Of a DNA stretch of 57,044 nucleotides, positions 9,185 through 17,716 are shown in pieces. Origin of the DNA: Sulfuricurvum sp. (GTDB lineage: Bacteria > Campylobacterota > Campylobacteria > Campylobacterales > Sulfurimonadaceae); NCBI RefSeq assembly GCF_028710345.1, contig NZ_JAQTUH010000010.1, forward strand, positions 1 through 57,044, written 5' to 3'. Position numbers and translations under genes: made by a program. Position 1 is the first letter of the stretch. The number at the start of each line of letters is the position of its first letter. Under the pieces are notes generated by a model that was not told where the DNA came from, searched no databases, and saw only the letters and a program-made list of their open reading frames with translations.

Positions 9185-10105
9185 ATGACCTTAGACGATT
9201 TACACCGCCATCTTAAAAACGCTTCTGTATCGCTTACCCACGAATATACTCGTCTTTTTCACGGACGGGGTAATACCTATGGTAACTACCGGTTTCTCAC
9301 CGTAGACAGTGTCGATAAAGTCCTTTTTGCAGTCTTATTTGAGATGGACGATGAAGAAGAAAAAATTATCACTATGTTGCGTGAATTTTACATGAATGAC
9401 GACAAATGGGAAGCTTTGGTAATTCAGCACCGCTATCTTCCCTCAGCACCATCAACGGTGATTATGGGAGAGTTACCTAGCCAAACCTTTGCTATTGAAA
9501 ACAATCTCAAATACCGTATAAACTTTCTAAATGCCCAAAACATCGGATTTTTTCCCGATATGAAGCTCGGACGCTCATTTGTTCGTGAGCATGCAAAGGG
9601 TAAAAACGTCCTAAATCTTTTCTCGTACACCTGCTCATTCTCCGTTGTCGCGATGGATGCAGGAGCTTATAGTGTTGTCAATGTCGATATGAACAAAAAC
9701 GTCCTCACGATAGGGAGAGAAAATCACCGTCTCAACGCCATTGAGACCAAAAACGTGGAGTTCATGCCCTACAACATCCTCAAGTCATGGAGCCGTATCC
9801 GCAAAAGCGGCCCCTATGATCTCATCATCATCGATCCCCCCAGCTTTCAAAAAGGCTCATTTGCCGCAACGTCTGATTATGAGAAGATTATAAAGCGGCT
9901 CCATGAGTTTGCGGCGCAGGAGTGTATCGTCCTCTCAGCGCTCAATGCCCCCGAACTAGAGTGCGAATTTATCAAAACCCTATTTCGTGAAAATGCACCT
10001 GAATTTGAGTATGTCGAGAGATTGGAGAATTTGGAGAGCTTCCCCGAAATAGAGGAAGAGCGAAGTTTGAAAAATTTGATTTTTAAACGAGTAGTGGATG
10101 GTTAA
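9185..10105 (+). CDS. SAM-dependent methyltransferase, RlmI-like (COG1092 type)
   Basis: Likely a nucleic-acid base methyltransferase. The SAM pocket is visible in GKNVLNLFSYTCSFSVVA followed by an acidic VVNVDMNKN loop, and the catalytic-site motif is DPPSFQKG with Asp217, as in the RlmI/RlmK family of 23S rRNA cytosine or guanine methyltransferases. At 306 residues it lacks the N-terminal PUA domain of E. coli RlmI (about 396), so the target may differ. Its last 24 codons are duplicated 6.9 kb downstream, which suggests that the present 3' end arrived with, or was rebuilt by, an inserted block. The stop overlaps the stop of the convergent AraC gene. Confidence 0.8.
   Translation: MTLDDLHRHLKNASVSLTHEYTRLFHGRGNTYGNYRFLTVDSVDKVLFAVLFEMDDEEEKIITMLREFYMNDDKWEALVIQHRYLPSAPSTVIMGELPSQTFAIENNLKYRINFLNAQNIGFFPDMKLGRSFVREHAKGKNVLNLFSYTCSFSVVAMDAGAYSVVNVDMNKNVLTIGRENHRLNAIETKNVEFMPYNILKSWSRIRKSGPYDLIIIDPPSFQKGSFAATSDYEKIIKRLHEFAAQECIVLSALNAPELECEFIKTLFRENAPEFEYVERLENLESFPEIEEERSLKNLIFKRVVDG
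10021..10091 (+). repeat. Left copy of 71-bp direct repeat (3' end of methyltransferase gene)
   Basis: This segment encodes the last residues of the methyltransferase (LENLESFPEIEEERSLKN...). It recurs in the same orientation at 16947-17017 with about four mismatches over 71 bases. The two copies bracket the six-gene block 10102-16921. The repeat start is sharp: upstream of it the two loci share no extended similarity. Confidence 0.85.
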
Positions 10106-11118
10106 TTACGCCGAATATTTTTCAATGTTTGAGAGGGGAGTTCATCAAAAAGTTCTTTATAATATTTTGCAAAAAGTGAAAAATTCGTATATCCACACTC
10201 AATAGCTACTTGAGTAACTGACACACCCTGCCCTGTCTCAAACATCCTTTTGGCATTTAAAAAATTTTGTTTTCTCAACCATTGCGTTGGAGTTATACCT
10301 AGTTGTTTTTGAAAAGCAATTTGTAGTGATCGGGTAGATAACCCTGTAAAACGTTCTAAATCCCCAATAGTTCTGAATTGGTAATCTGTTTCATGAACAT
10401 AATCCATTAACGTTTGTACAATAGAGCGTCCATCATAATGGGTAATTGTTTGAGGTGTGAGATTAGTAAAAAACTTATGCGGGATTAACATCATGACGAT
10501 TAATCGATAAAACTGTTCGTCAATCCTAAGATTTTCAAGCATATCGGGAGTTGTTCTGACAAAATCAATATAATGACATAATTTACGAACCATTAAATCA
10601 AATGAAATATCTCCGTAAGTGAGTGGTATTAATCGTGGTTCATATAACCGTAAATCGTTCATAGTAACATTTTGAAAACCTAACATCGACACGGCAGTTT
10701 GAAAAATTATTTGTGGATTGAGATCGACAGTCAATAAAGAACGGGTTGACGATGTACCGGAACGAGCGATATTCGGCATCAAAATCGCGTACCCGTTTTG
10801 TTGCCAGTGATATACTTTAGCATCTAACAATGTATCATTGTCACCCACAAAAGGTATCATTAAATTAATCTCTTTAAAATCAGTTGTATCAACAAATACG
10901 GGAGTTGCCACACTAGCAATCAACCGAAGCTGATTAAGTTTTAAAAAGAATGTTTTGCTCTCAAAATTTTTAGGATTTCCAAGAGCACTAAACTGTTGTA
11001 AAGATGGGACAACTTTGGCAATTTGATGAGAATAAATTTTTGAATCACTATGATAAACCGCTTCATTATTCCCAAAAATAAGCGATGGGAGTGTACTTTT
11101 TAACCCCATATTTCTCAC
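10102..11118 (-). CDS. AraC-family transcriptional regulator
   Basis: A 338-residue regulator with the usual two-helix-turn-helix DNA-binding domain at the C-terminus (about residues 235-335: FRTIGDLERFTGLSTRSLQ, then GITPTQWLRKQ and VTQVAIECGYTNFSLFAKYYKELF). The first 200 or so residues form an effector or dimerisation region of the kind found in AraC regulators that act on catabolic or stress genes; the ligand is unknown. It starts with GTG; an in-frame ATG three codons later is equally plausible. It is divergent from the lipoprotein/dehydrogenase run, with a 173-base gap between, so it probably controls that run. Confidence 0.85.
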   Translation of the reverse strand: MRNMGLKSTLPSLIFGNNEAVYHSDSKIYSHQIAKVVPSLQQFSALGNPKNFESKTFFLKLNQLRLIASVATPVFVDTTDFKEINLMIPFVGDNDTLLDAKVYHWQQNGYAILMPNIARSGTSSTRSLLTVDLNPQIIFQTAVSMLGFQNVTMNDLRLYEPRLIPLTYGDISFDLMVRKLCHYIDFVRTTPDMLENLRIDEQFYRLIVMMLIPHKFFTNLTPQTITHYDGRSIVQTLMDYVHETDYQFRTIGDLERFTGLSTRSLQIAFQKQLGITPTQWLRKQNFLNAKRMFETGQGVSVTQVAIECGYTNFSLFAKYYKELFDELPSQTLKNIRRN

Positions 11119-11291
11119 TTTAATTTTTATAATTGTTTTATTATATAGTATTTTTCTATAAATAATTACCTATTTCTCACTCCCTAACTAAAGAATAAAT
11201 ACGTTTTTTTTGCATTGCTATTTCGTATTGATGGTAGCGAAAACTTTAGAATATTGGGATAATTATAGAGTTAATTAAAGGCAATATATAG

Positions 11292-13661
11292 ATGATTAAT
11301 TCAAATGAAATAGATGTATTACGACGTGAATTATGTAAATTAAGTGTTATCGGAGTCGGTATGTTAGTGACCGGTTGCGGTGGCAGCGGTGATAGCGGAA
11401 ATGCAGGTAGTGGCAGTAGCGCATCGACGGCACTGACCAACGACCAAATACGGGACAAAGCACTCGATATTATGCGTCAAACCGATCTCAGTCCCATGCT
11501 TTATGAATCAGGCAACTGGTCTAACGGTGCATACAACGACTGGGTATTCTATCTGACGAAACAAATAACGGAAACACAATACGTCACAGCTCGTTCTACC
11601 TCGCCGTATGCGAGCTATTATCCTACGCTTGAGAGCTATAAATTTAATCAATTGCCAGAAATTCCAGTTGATTATACCTTGGTATATACATCAGGTGCCA
11701 GGGGATATATGGATAATCGCAGTGATTATAATGTTCTAAGCCATCGGTATTATTACAATAATAGTAATCCGCTTTATTTAACGACTTGGATAAACATCAT
11801 GCATGACATGATAATGCGTGAGCGAAGTGTCATCGGGCAACACTATCTCGACATCAGTACAGGCAATGGCGGAAACTTATTAAATATGAGTTTTTTTCTC
11901 GCTACGTTAATTTATACTTTGGCTCTCTTTGCAAAATCAACTGGACGTCCTACAACAGGAACTGGAAGCGGATGGGGAACGAACGATATAGCCGCAAAAT
12001 CCCAGACAACTACACTCTCTGATACGCAAAAAGCACTTTTTCCTACTGATAAAATTCTTGATATCATAAAAGCTTTGGTTACAAACTATTCTGCTCCATT
12101 TATTACCTATGGTGTACAAAACAGACCTCCGAACCAAAAGTTGACTTATATCGCATGGATGGCGATGCTTACACACTTTTTTCCGGATGTGACAGAGGTC
12201 AAAAACTTCTCAGGAGAAGTCGATTCCCTTATGCATGCATTTTTAGCACAAGACACGTATCGTGATGGAGGTGTCATCGAACAATCCTTTAATTACTCGG
12301 ACGATGTGATCAATTGGCTAACTCGATTACAACGATTAACAAGTCGCTCCTGGTCTTCAACGACTTCATCAGCCATACAAGATTATTGGCGACAAGCCGC
12401 AGCTATCCTTAACCCGTTTGGCAGTCGCCCAACAATGGATATTACCAGCTGGAGCACTACCGCATCGACCAATATACCTGCCACGACCTTTGGCCAAACA
12501 TCGATTGCATTTCCATATAGCGGTTTTTACGTCCAACGCTCCGATTGGAGTAGTAATGGCGCGTATATGTTTCTCTTCTCCCGCAGAGCCGCAGCGGGAC
12601 ACTATATGCCGGCATCGAACTCTATTCAAGTAGCCGCGTATGGACGGACACTCTTAAATGTTGCAGCATATCACTCTTACACTGGCTACACTAATTCAAA
12701 TGCTTATTTGGCAGAGTCCTCTACATGGAAATCAACCACGATCATTGTCGATGGACATTCTCAATCAAGAGGCGGTTCAACAGCTGGAATACAATCTGAC
12801 TCTAATGGAAATTTTCAAACGGTTAATCCTGTACCGTCCCGTTGGGGAACATCGGATGTGTTTGATTTTATGGAGAGTACCCATGATGCTGATTACACGT
12901 ATGACCCTTATACTAGCACCACAAATACTTCGACGGGTGTTGTTCATAAACGTATGATTGTCTTTATCCGTGAACTTAAAGCATGGGTGATTGCCGACTA
13001 TCTCATTCCTACAGCTGGAGGAACCCATAACTACACACAAATTTGGCGCTATCCTTCTCCCACTAATGGAGGATTTAACCTTTCACAGGTCGTCTTACCA
13101 ACTACAGACGCTGTGAAACGACTTTACACAAACGATACGACTAGCGGAGCCGTGAATCTCTCAATCTATCAAAGTGCTCCTCAGACTCTCAACCACACCA
13201 GCTATTTTGGTTCTACCGATCCAAACACTCGCTATGGATTTGACAACACCCCTAACCCCTCTATTTCGGGAGCACCTAGTTTTTCGTGTGATGTTCATAC
13301 GACTTGGACTGGTAATAGTACCCAAGCAATACTCAGCGTCCTTATTCCATTCCAAGGTTCAGACGGTGTTACGGCAAGTTCAAATACCTCTGCAGGTTTA
13401 AACGCAGGATTGACTTTAGTTATTAATGGAAAAACAGTCGATGTAAGTGCCATTCCCGCAACAACAGCTGCTCAATGTGCCCTTAATCTTACTTATACGA
13501 ACTCTGGCGGTACACAAAACGTCGTTATCGGTGATTTAGCCATAACCTCTGCAAGCTATATTCAATTCAATAACGGTTCAAAACAACCACTAGTTGTTCC
13601 TTCCGGATTTTCATGGAGTACCGATTCATCGGGTACTTTAACAGCAAATTACACAGCATAG
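11292..13661 (+). CDS. Putative heparinase II/III-like exported lipoprotein
   Basis: A 789-residue exported protein. The N-terminus holds Arg11-Arg12 in LRRELCKLS, a hydrophobic stretch, and lipobox VTGC with Cys29, so a Tat-dependent lipoprotein is possible. A Gly/Ser linker follows. An alpha-helical middle part (about 60-370) precedes a beta-rich part with GFYVQRSDW near residue 410, GHYMPASNSIQVAAYGRTLLN near 435 and MIVFIRELKAWVIADYLIP near 560. This layout resembles heparinase II/III-type polysaccharide lyases, in which a helical toroid precedes a beta-sandwich with a conserved Arg-Ser-x-Trp strand and a Gly-His motif. The match is by eye and the substrate is unknown. It opens the run facing the AraC regulator. 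Confidence 0.5.
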   Translation: MINSNEIDVLRRELCKLSVIGVGMLVTGCGGSGDSGNAGSGSSASTALTNDQIRDKALDIMRQTDLSPMLYESGNWSNGAYNDWVFYLTKQITETQYVTARSTSPYASYYPTLESYKFNQLPEIPVDYTLVYTSGARGYMDNRSDYNVLSHRYYYNNSNPLYLTTWINIMHDMIMRERSVIGQHYLDISTGNGGNLLNMSFFLATLIYTLALFAKSTGRPTTGTGSGWGTNDIAAKSQTTTLSDTQKALFPTDKILDIIKALVTNYSAPFITYGVQNRPPNQKLTYIAWMAMLTHFFPDVTEVKNFSGEVDSLMHAFLAQDTYRDGGVIEQSFNYSDDVINWLTRLQRLTSRSWSSTTSSAIQDYWRQAAAILNPFGSRPTMDITSWSTTASTNIPATTFGQTSIAFPYSGFYVQRSDWSSNGAYMFLFSRRAAAGHYMPASNSIQVAAYGRTLLNVAAYHSYTGYTNSNAYLAESSTWKSTTIIVDGHSQSRGGSTAGIQSDSNGNFQTVNPVPSRWGTSDVFDFMESTHDADYTYDPYTSTTNTSTGVVHKRMIVFIRELKAWVIADYLIPTAGGTHNYTQIWRYPSPTNGGFNLSQVVLPTTDAVKRLYTNDTTSGAVNLSIYQSAPQTLNHTSYFGSTDPNTRYGFDNTPNPSISGAPSFSCDVHTTWTGNSTQAILSVLIPFQGSDGVTASSNTSAGLNAGLTLVINGKTVDVSAIPATTAAQCALNLTYTNSGGTQNVVIGDLAITSASYIQFNNGSKQPLVVPSGFSWSTDSSGTLTANYTA

Positions 13662-13673
13662 GAGAAAACAATC

Positions 13674-14237
13674 ATGAATCCATTCATAAAAATAGTTTCA
13701 GGGGGAATTTTACTCTCCCTTTTGGTATCTACATCACAACTTTCAGCGAACGAGTTACCCAACCTAGATGGTATATGGAGCAGTGAAGGGATCGAAAATT
13801 ACGGTACAGTTTATGCGACACGAACCTTTGTATTTAAAGATAAATCATGGAGTGTTGCATTTGATGCATATGCTGATTCACAAAAAAAGCTTCCTTTATT
13901 CTCTCTTGATGTAGGTGGCTTTTATGTTGTCGGGAATCCTTCTTCGATTGTAAATGGTGCGAGTGAGGGAATTTTTCCGGCAAACCATCGCAACGTCATC
14001 GCTCAAAGTAATGCTGGTGTACAAATGTTCGCCTCCATGGGATGCAATTTAGAAATAGGTAAATCAACCCCCTTGGTAAATCAAGGATGCGGTTTTATTC
14101 CCGGATTGATGCAGTCTATGGGTGAATATGATCTTTTATCCTACAAAAATGGGAAGCTCTATTTTGGAGATCGCTCAGGTGATCTGACCAAATCACGACC
14201 AAATACACTAACGACATACCCTGTCGTTAAAAAATAA
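13674..14237 (+). CDS. Secreted protein of unknown function
   Basis: Not recognised. It has a clear signal peptide (MNPFIKIVSGGILLSLLVST, likely cleaved after SANE-adjacent Ala near residue 25) and a mature part of about 160 residues with alternating hydrophobic and polar residues typical of a beta-sheet protein. Two cysteines lie close together (GCNLEIG and QGCGFIPG) and could form a disulfide. The segment LDGIWSSEGIENYGTVYATRTFVF resembles the first strands of small lipocalin-like barrels, a weak similarity only. It starts 12 bases after the lyase-like gene with an AGGAG ribosome site, so both are probably made together and exported. Confidence 0.6.
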   Translation: MNPFIKIVSGGILLSLLVSTSQLSANELPNLDGIWSSEGIENYGTVYATRTFVFKDKSWSVAFDAYADSQKKLPLFSLDVGGFYVVGNPSSIVNGASEGIFPANHRNVIAQSNAGVQMFASMGCNLEIGKSTPLVNQGCGFIPGLMQSMGEYDLLSYKNGKLYFGDRSGDLTKSRPNTLTTYPVVKK

Positions 14238-14256
14238 ATCAAAAAAAGAGGTTTAC

Positions 14257-15120
14257 ATGTCGAAAATTGTTCTTATTACTGGTACAAGTTCAGGTTTTGG
14301 AAGCTATGCCGCTCCACTATTGGCATCCCATGGGTATAAAGTATATGCAACTATGCGTGATATTAGTGGACGAAATAGAGAGCATTGCCTCGCCATGGAA
14401 GCTCAGCATCCCAATATTAAAGTTCTGGAACTCGAATTAACCGACAGTGCTAGTATTGAAAATTCTGTCAAATATATAATGACTACTGAAGGACGAATTG
14501 ATGTATTGATAAACAATGCTGGACGTTTTTATATGGGCATCGGAGAAAGTTTTACAGAAGAAGATTTACTTCACATTTATAATGTAGATGTCTTAGGACC
14601 ATGGCGTCTTATCCGTGCGGTTCTTCCATACATGCGAAATCAAAATAGCGGTTATATTATCACTGTAACAAGTAGCCTTGCACGTTTTTCTTGCCCATTT
14701 ATGACCTGCTATGCATCTGCCAAACATGCACTTGAGGGGTTGTTGCAAGGGATGAAGTACGAATTAAAATCCTCTAATATCGATTTTACGTTTATCGAAC
14801 CGGGAATCTATCCGACTAATGTGTTCAATAATTTCGGCAGAGGTTCGGATACATCACGCAACGCGGCATACGGTCCGATGGCACATATCGCCGACGGTAT
14901 CAAAGCCCAATTGGACGATCTTTTTGCAAGCCCTCACGCAAACGATCCGATGCTGGTTGCACGGGCAATGCTCAAGCTGATCGAATCCGACTCTGTGAAC
15001 CGCCCTATTCGATTGCCGGTAGACCCAAATGCGTCTGAATTTACCAATCGTCTTAATGAAGCTCATGATGAAGAATACCTTAAATTTTTAACAGCCTCAG
15101 GAATGGGGGAATTGCTATAA
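14257..15120 (+). CDS. Short-chain dehydrogenase/reductase (SDR)
   Basis: A classical SDR of 287 residues: NAD(P)-binding TGTSSGFG motif near residue 8, NNAG near residue 87, catalytic Ser around 139, and the YxxxK pair Tyr152/Lys156. These enzymes interconvert alcohols and ketones or aldehydes with NAD(P)(H). The substrate cannot be read. The C-terminal extension after residue 210 is longer than in minimal SDRs and resembles the retinol/steroid dehydrogenase-like group. It lies 19 bases after the secreted protein gene and abuts the chemoreceptor gene with no gap, so it belongs to the same transcription unit. Confidence 0.85.
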   Translation: MSKIVLITGTSSGFGSYAAPLLASHGYKVYATMRDISGRNREHCLAMEAQHPNIKVLELELTDSASIENSVKYIMTTEGRIDVLINNAGRFYMGIGESFTEEDLLHIYNVDVLGPWRLIRAVLPYMRNQNSGYIITVTSSLARFSCPFMTCYASAKHALEGLLQGMKYELKSSNIDFTFIEPGIYPTNVFNNFGRGSDTSRNAAYGPMAHIADGIKAQLDDLFASPHANDPMLVARAMLKLIESDSVNRPIRLPVDPNASEFTNRLNEAHDEEYLKFLTASGMGELL

Positions 15121-16248
15121 ATGTTTTTTGGAAATAAGCACGAGATTGAAGATGCGGTTAAACCTCTCCATTCAAAAATAGCAGAGTTAGAACAAGAAAT
15201 AAGCAATCTTAAGGGAGAGAATACTCAACTCCAAAAAGAAAACAGTCAATATAAAAATGATGCGGTTATGTTCGATCTGATACATCAGTTAACAGAGAAT
15301 TTAACGAGTGCTTGCCAAACAGACTTGTCACTTTTACAAAAAGATCTTGCAGATAATGTTGGTAATTTAGAAGAGATTGAAATTTTAAATAAAACCAACC
15401 GTACAAATGCGATTGAAATCAATGAAGAGATTAGTGAAATCCTCGCAATACAGCAACAATTAGTGAACAACATCACAGACAATTACGGCTCAGTCGGTCA
15501 ATTGAATGATGGAGTAGGATCAATCGGACAAGTCATTGATTTGATTAAAGATATTTCCGATCAAACAAACCTATTAGCACTTAATGCCGCTATCGAAGCA
15601 GCCCGTGCTGGTGAACATGGTCGTGGATTCGCTGTTGTTGCCGATGAAGTACGAAAACTGGCTGAACGTACTCAAAAAGCTACTCAAGAGGTAGCAATGA
15701 GCGTTCAAAGCCTCAAGCAAAATGCTATGGAAATACATGAACGTTCAAGCACAATGGAATCTATCTCATCAACCTCCAGTAATAAATTAGAAGAGTTCCG
15801 AACAACACTTTTAAATCTAGGAAATCGAACGCAAGAGATTGAAAATGATTCAACTAACGTACTTTATTCTGTTTTTATGGTTTTAGTAAAACTCGATCAC
15901 TTGCTTTTCAAATCCAAAGGATATAAAACAGTTTTGAGTTCGAAAATTGAAGATGAATTTGCTGATCATCACCATTGTCGTTTAGGTAGATGGGCAGACG
16001 GCGGTAAAGGTGCAGAAATTTTTGGAAATACACCAAGCTTTAGACAACTCGAAACTCCTCATAAAGAAGTACATGACAATATATTATTAGCTGTTAAATG
16101 TGTAAGTGAAGGTAAGTGTGCTCAAGAATCAAAAAATGTGATAACTTACTTTAGAAATGCAGAAAATGCAAGTCGTAAAGTTATTGAAACATTAAATGCA
16201 ATGTTAACTGAAGAACGTCAAAAAAGAGCAGTTAAAAAGAATACCTGA
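15121..16248 (+). CDS. Soluble methyl-accepting chemotaxis protein with CZB zinc-binding domain
   Basis: A cytoplasmic chemoreceptor of 375 residues with no membrane segments and no HAMP domain. An N-terminal coiled coil (about residues 10-45) leads to the MCP signalling hairpin with the conserved tip ([19 protein letters not shown]). The C-terminal chemoreceptor zinc-binding domain has all its ligands: His260, Cys286 in HCRLGRW, His314 and His318 in HKEVH. The layout matches Helicobacter pylori TlpD, a soluble receptor that responds to oxidants. The ATG follows the dehydrogenase stop directly, with GGGGGA upstream as ribosome site. Finding a chemoreceptor inside a metabolic operon suggests taxis linked to the compound or stress handled by its neighbours. 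Confidence 0.88.
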   Translation: MFFGNKHEIEDAVKPLHSKIAELEQEISNLKGENTQLQKENSQYKNDAVMFDLIHQLTENLTSACQTDLSLLQKDLADNVGNLEEIEILNKTNRTNAIEINEEISEILAIQQQLVNNITDNYGSVGQLNDGVGSIGQVIDLIKDISDQTNLLALNAAIEAARAGEHGRGFAVVADEVRKLAERTQKATQEVAMSVQSLKQNAMEIHERSSTMESISSTSSNKLEEFRTTLLNLGNRTQEIENDSTNVLYSVFMVLVKLDHLLFKSKGYKTVLSSKIEDEFADHHHCRLGRWADGGKGAEIFGNTPSFRQLETPHKEVHDNILLAVKCVSEGKCAQESKNVITYFRNAENASRKVIETLNAMLTEERQKRAVKKNT

Positions 16249-16288
16249 TAATATTATTGCAGTAGTTAAACATAAATAGGAGTCTGAT

Positions 16289-16921
16289 ATGAATATTACC
16301 ATTATAGGTGCTTCCGCTGGAGTAGGATTGTGTTGTGTAAAAAGAGCACTAGAGAGAGGTCATAAGATATCTACACTGTCTCGCTCAGACATTCCATTAC
16401 CATCTAACTCTAATCTGACGATGATAAAAGGTAGTGCACTCAATAAAGATGACCTTACACACGTTATCAAAGATGCAGATGCCGTCATTGTAGCTCTTGG
16501 AACAGGTAAAAGTATGAAAGCAACAACCATGTACAGCGATTTCGCCCATTTGCTTGTAGAGATTCAAAATGAAATAAATACTAAAATACCGTTTATTGTC
16601 TTAACAGGGTTTGGTGCAGGAGATAGCTGGAACTATAATAGCTTTTTTATGAAACTATTTTTCAATCTTTTCCTCAAGGATATTTATAATGATAAAACGA
16701 TCATGGAAAAAATCATCTCAACATCATCACTCCAATGGGAATGTATCCGTCCCGGATTATTGCTCGATAGACCATTAAGCGAAAATTACAGAATAGAGAG
16801 CGAATTATACAAAAAGATGGATATAGGGGGAATTTCTCGTAATGATGTTGCAGATTTTATGATCAAACAAGTAGAAAATCCTACCTATCTTTTTCAGTAT
16901 CCCGCATTGTCGAATCGATAA
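16289..16921 (+). CDS. NAD(P)-binding Rossmann-fold protein (NmrA/SDR_a5 type)
   Basis: A 210-residue protein with an N-terminal dinucleotide-binding motif (ITIIGASAGVG) and a GTGKSM loop after VIVAL, as in small atypical SDRs that bind NAD(P)H. It lacks the Tyr-x3-Lys catalytic pair of classical SDRs, so it could be a reductase such as the biliverdin/flavin reductase type or a redox-sensing protein. AGGAGTCTGAT is a good ribosome site. It is the last gene of the run that starts with the heparinase-like protein, and the duplicated methyltransferase tail starts 24 bases after its stop. Confidence 0.75.
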   Translation: MNITIIGASAGVGLCCVKRALERGHKISTLSRSDIPLPSNSNLTMIKGSALNKDDLTHVIKDADAVIVALGTGKSMKATTMYSDFAHLLVEIQNEINTKIPFIVLTGFGAGDSWNYNSFFMKLFFNLFLKDIYNDKTIMEKIISTSSLQWECIRPGLLLDRPLSENYRIESELYKKMDIGGISRNDVADFMIKQVENPTYLFQYPALSNR

Positions 16922-16944
16922 TATCGTACACAATTCTATACTAC

Positions 16945-17025
16945 AAATTGGAAAATTTGGAGAGCTTCCCCGAAATCGAGGAAGAGCGAAGTTTGAAAAA
17001 TTTGGTTTTTAGACGAGGTTCTTAA
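16945..17025 (+). pseudogene. Remnant: 3' end of an RlmI-like methyltransferase gene
   Basis: An in-frame fragment of 26 codons plus TAA stop that translates to KLENLESFPEIEEERS and then LKNLVFRRGS. It matches the C-terminus of the methyltransferase encoded at 9185-10105, differing at four bases in the shared 71 and then ending Gly-Ser instead of Val-Val-Asp-Gly. It has no start codon or upstream coding part. The simplest reading is that this is the original gene tail, displaced when the block between the two copies entered. Its stop overlaps the end of the convergent DUF2798 gene, as expected for an old gene junction. Confidence 0.8.
16947..17017 (+). repeat. Right copy of 71-bp direct repeat
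   Basis: Same-orientation copy of 10021-10091, offset 6926 bases, about 94 percent identical by eye. The copies diverge right after position 17017, where the remnant continues GTTCTTAA and the intact gene continues TAGTGGATGG. Confidence 0.85.
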
Positions 17026-17249
17026 GGTCTCGCCGCAATCTTCATCGCCAATTTTCTGGCAAACGGAAATACGAGCAAAATCGTAGGAAAGGCGATAGCA
17101 TACGCCACAAACCACGCATGTAGCCATATCCCGACAAATCCCTTGACTAACCCTAGATTAATAAGGGTAATCGCCCCCGACATAATAAAGCTCATAAAAC
17201 CCGAAAGCAAAGCCGCTTGCACCTGATGTAAGTATTTAACTGAAACCAT
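17022..17249 (-). CDS. DUF2798 small membrane protein
   Basis: A 75-residue inner-membrane protein with two hydrophobic helices (about residues 12-32 and 42-62) and the PxARKLAM-like basic tail typical of the DUF2798 family. The molecular function of the family is unknown. The ATG has an AAAAGGAAAAAT ribosome site and lies 12 bases after the HxlR regulator gene, so they are co-transcribed. Its stop overlaps the methyltransferase remnant on the other strand. Confidence 0.75.
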   Translation of the reverse strand: MVSVKYLHQVQAALLSGFMSFIMSGAITLINLGLVKGFVGIWLHAWFVAYAIAFPTILLVFPFARKLAMKIAARP

Positions 17250-17261
17250 ATTTTTCCTTTT

Positions 17262-17612
17262 CTAATGACTGCTGCACGCAATCGTAATATTGTTATCCCG
17301 TGCATACTCTGCACCCCAATCTATCATCTGATTGAGGATAGGTCGCAAAGCTTCACCATGCGAGGTAAGACTGTACTCTACTTTCGGCGGTACTTGCTCA
17401 TAGATAACACGACTTACAAGTCCGTTTTCTTCCATCTCCCGTAGCTGTTGCGTCAGCATTTTTTGAGTGATACGGGGCATAAGACGGAGCATTTCACCGT
17501 TACGGAGCACTTTTTTATCGAGTAGATGCCATAGTATCAACCCTTTCCACTTCCCGCCGATAACCTCCATAGTGAGTTCAAACGGGCAATTAAATCGTGA
17601 TTCTTCAATCAT
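17262..17612 (-). CDS. HxlR-family transcriptional regulator
   Basis: A 116-residue winged-helix regulator with the family-typical opening (CPFELTMEVIGGKWKGLILWHLL) and the ITQKMLTQQLREMEENGLV recognition region. Cys9 sits at the position that senses quinones or disulfide stress in HxlR proteins such as YodB and HypR. The regulator is divergent from a nitroreductase, a common pairing in which the regulator controls the reductase in response to electrophiles. Two short palindromes in the shared promoter region are candidate operators. DUF2798 follows in the same unit. Confidence 0.88.
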   Translation of the reverse strand: MIEESRFNCPFELTMEVIGGKWKGLILWHLLDKKVLRNGEMLRLMPRITQKMLTQQLREMEENGLVSRVIYEQVPPKVEYSLTSHGEALRPILNQMIDWGAEYARDNNITIACSSH

Positions 17613-17637
17613 TTATAGTTACCTTTTAGTATGTATA

Positions 17638-17684
17638 GTACTTTTTAGTACGTTCTTGACAGTAAATACTGTATACTATAAAAT
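17638..17684 (+). promoter_or_regulatory. Nitroreductase promoter with two short palindromes
   Basis: A promoter reads TTGACA at 17656-17661, a 17-base spacer and TAAAAT at 17679-17684. Two perfect inverted repeats overlap it: GTACT-TTTT-AGTAC at 17638-17651 and ACAGTA-AA-TACTGT at 17659-17672. The TACT/AGTA half-sites resemble those bound by HxlR-family YodB. Control by the divergent HxlR protein is an inference from sequence and position. Confidence 0.6.
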
Positions 17685-17716
17685 CTCACCTGATAAAACC
17701 CTAAAGGAGCCTTTAA

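Noticed and set aside
12369..12957. Several overlapping frames inside the heparinase-like gene
   Set aside because: They sit within a continuous 789-codon frame with signal peptide and consistent domain pattern.
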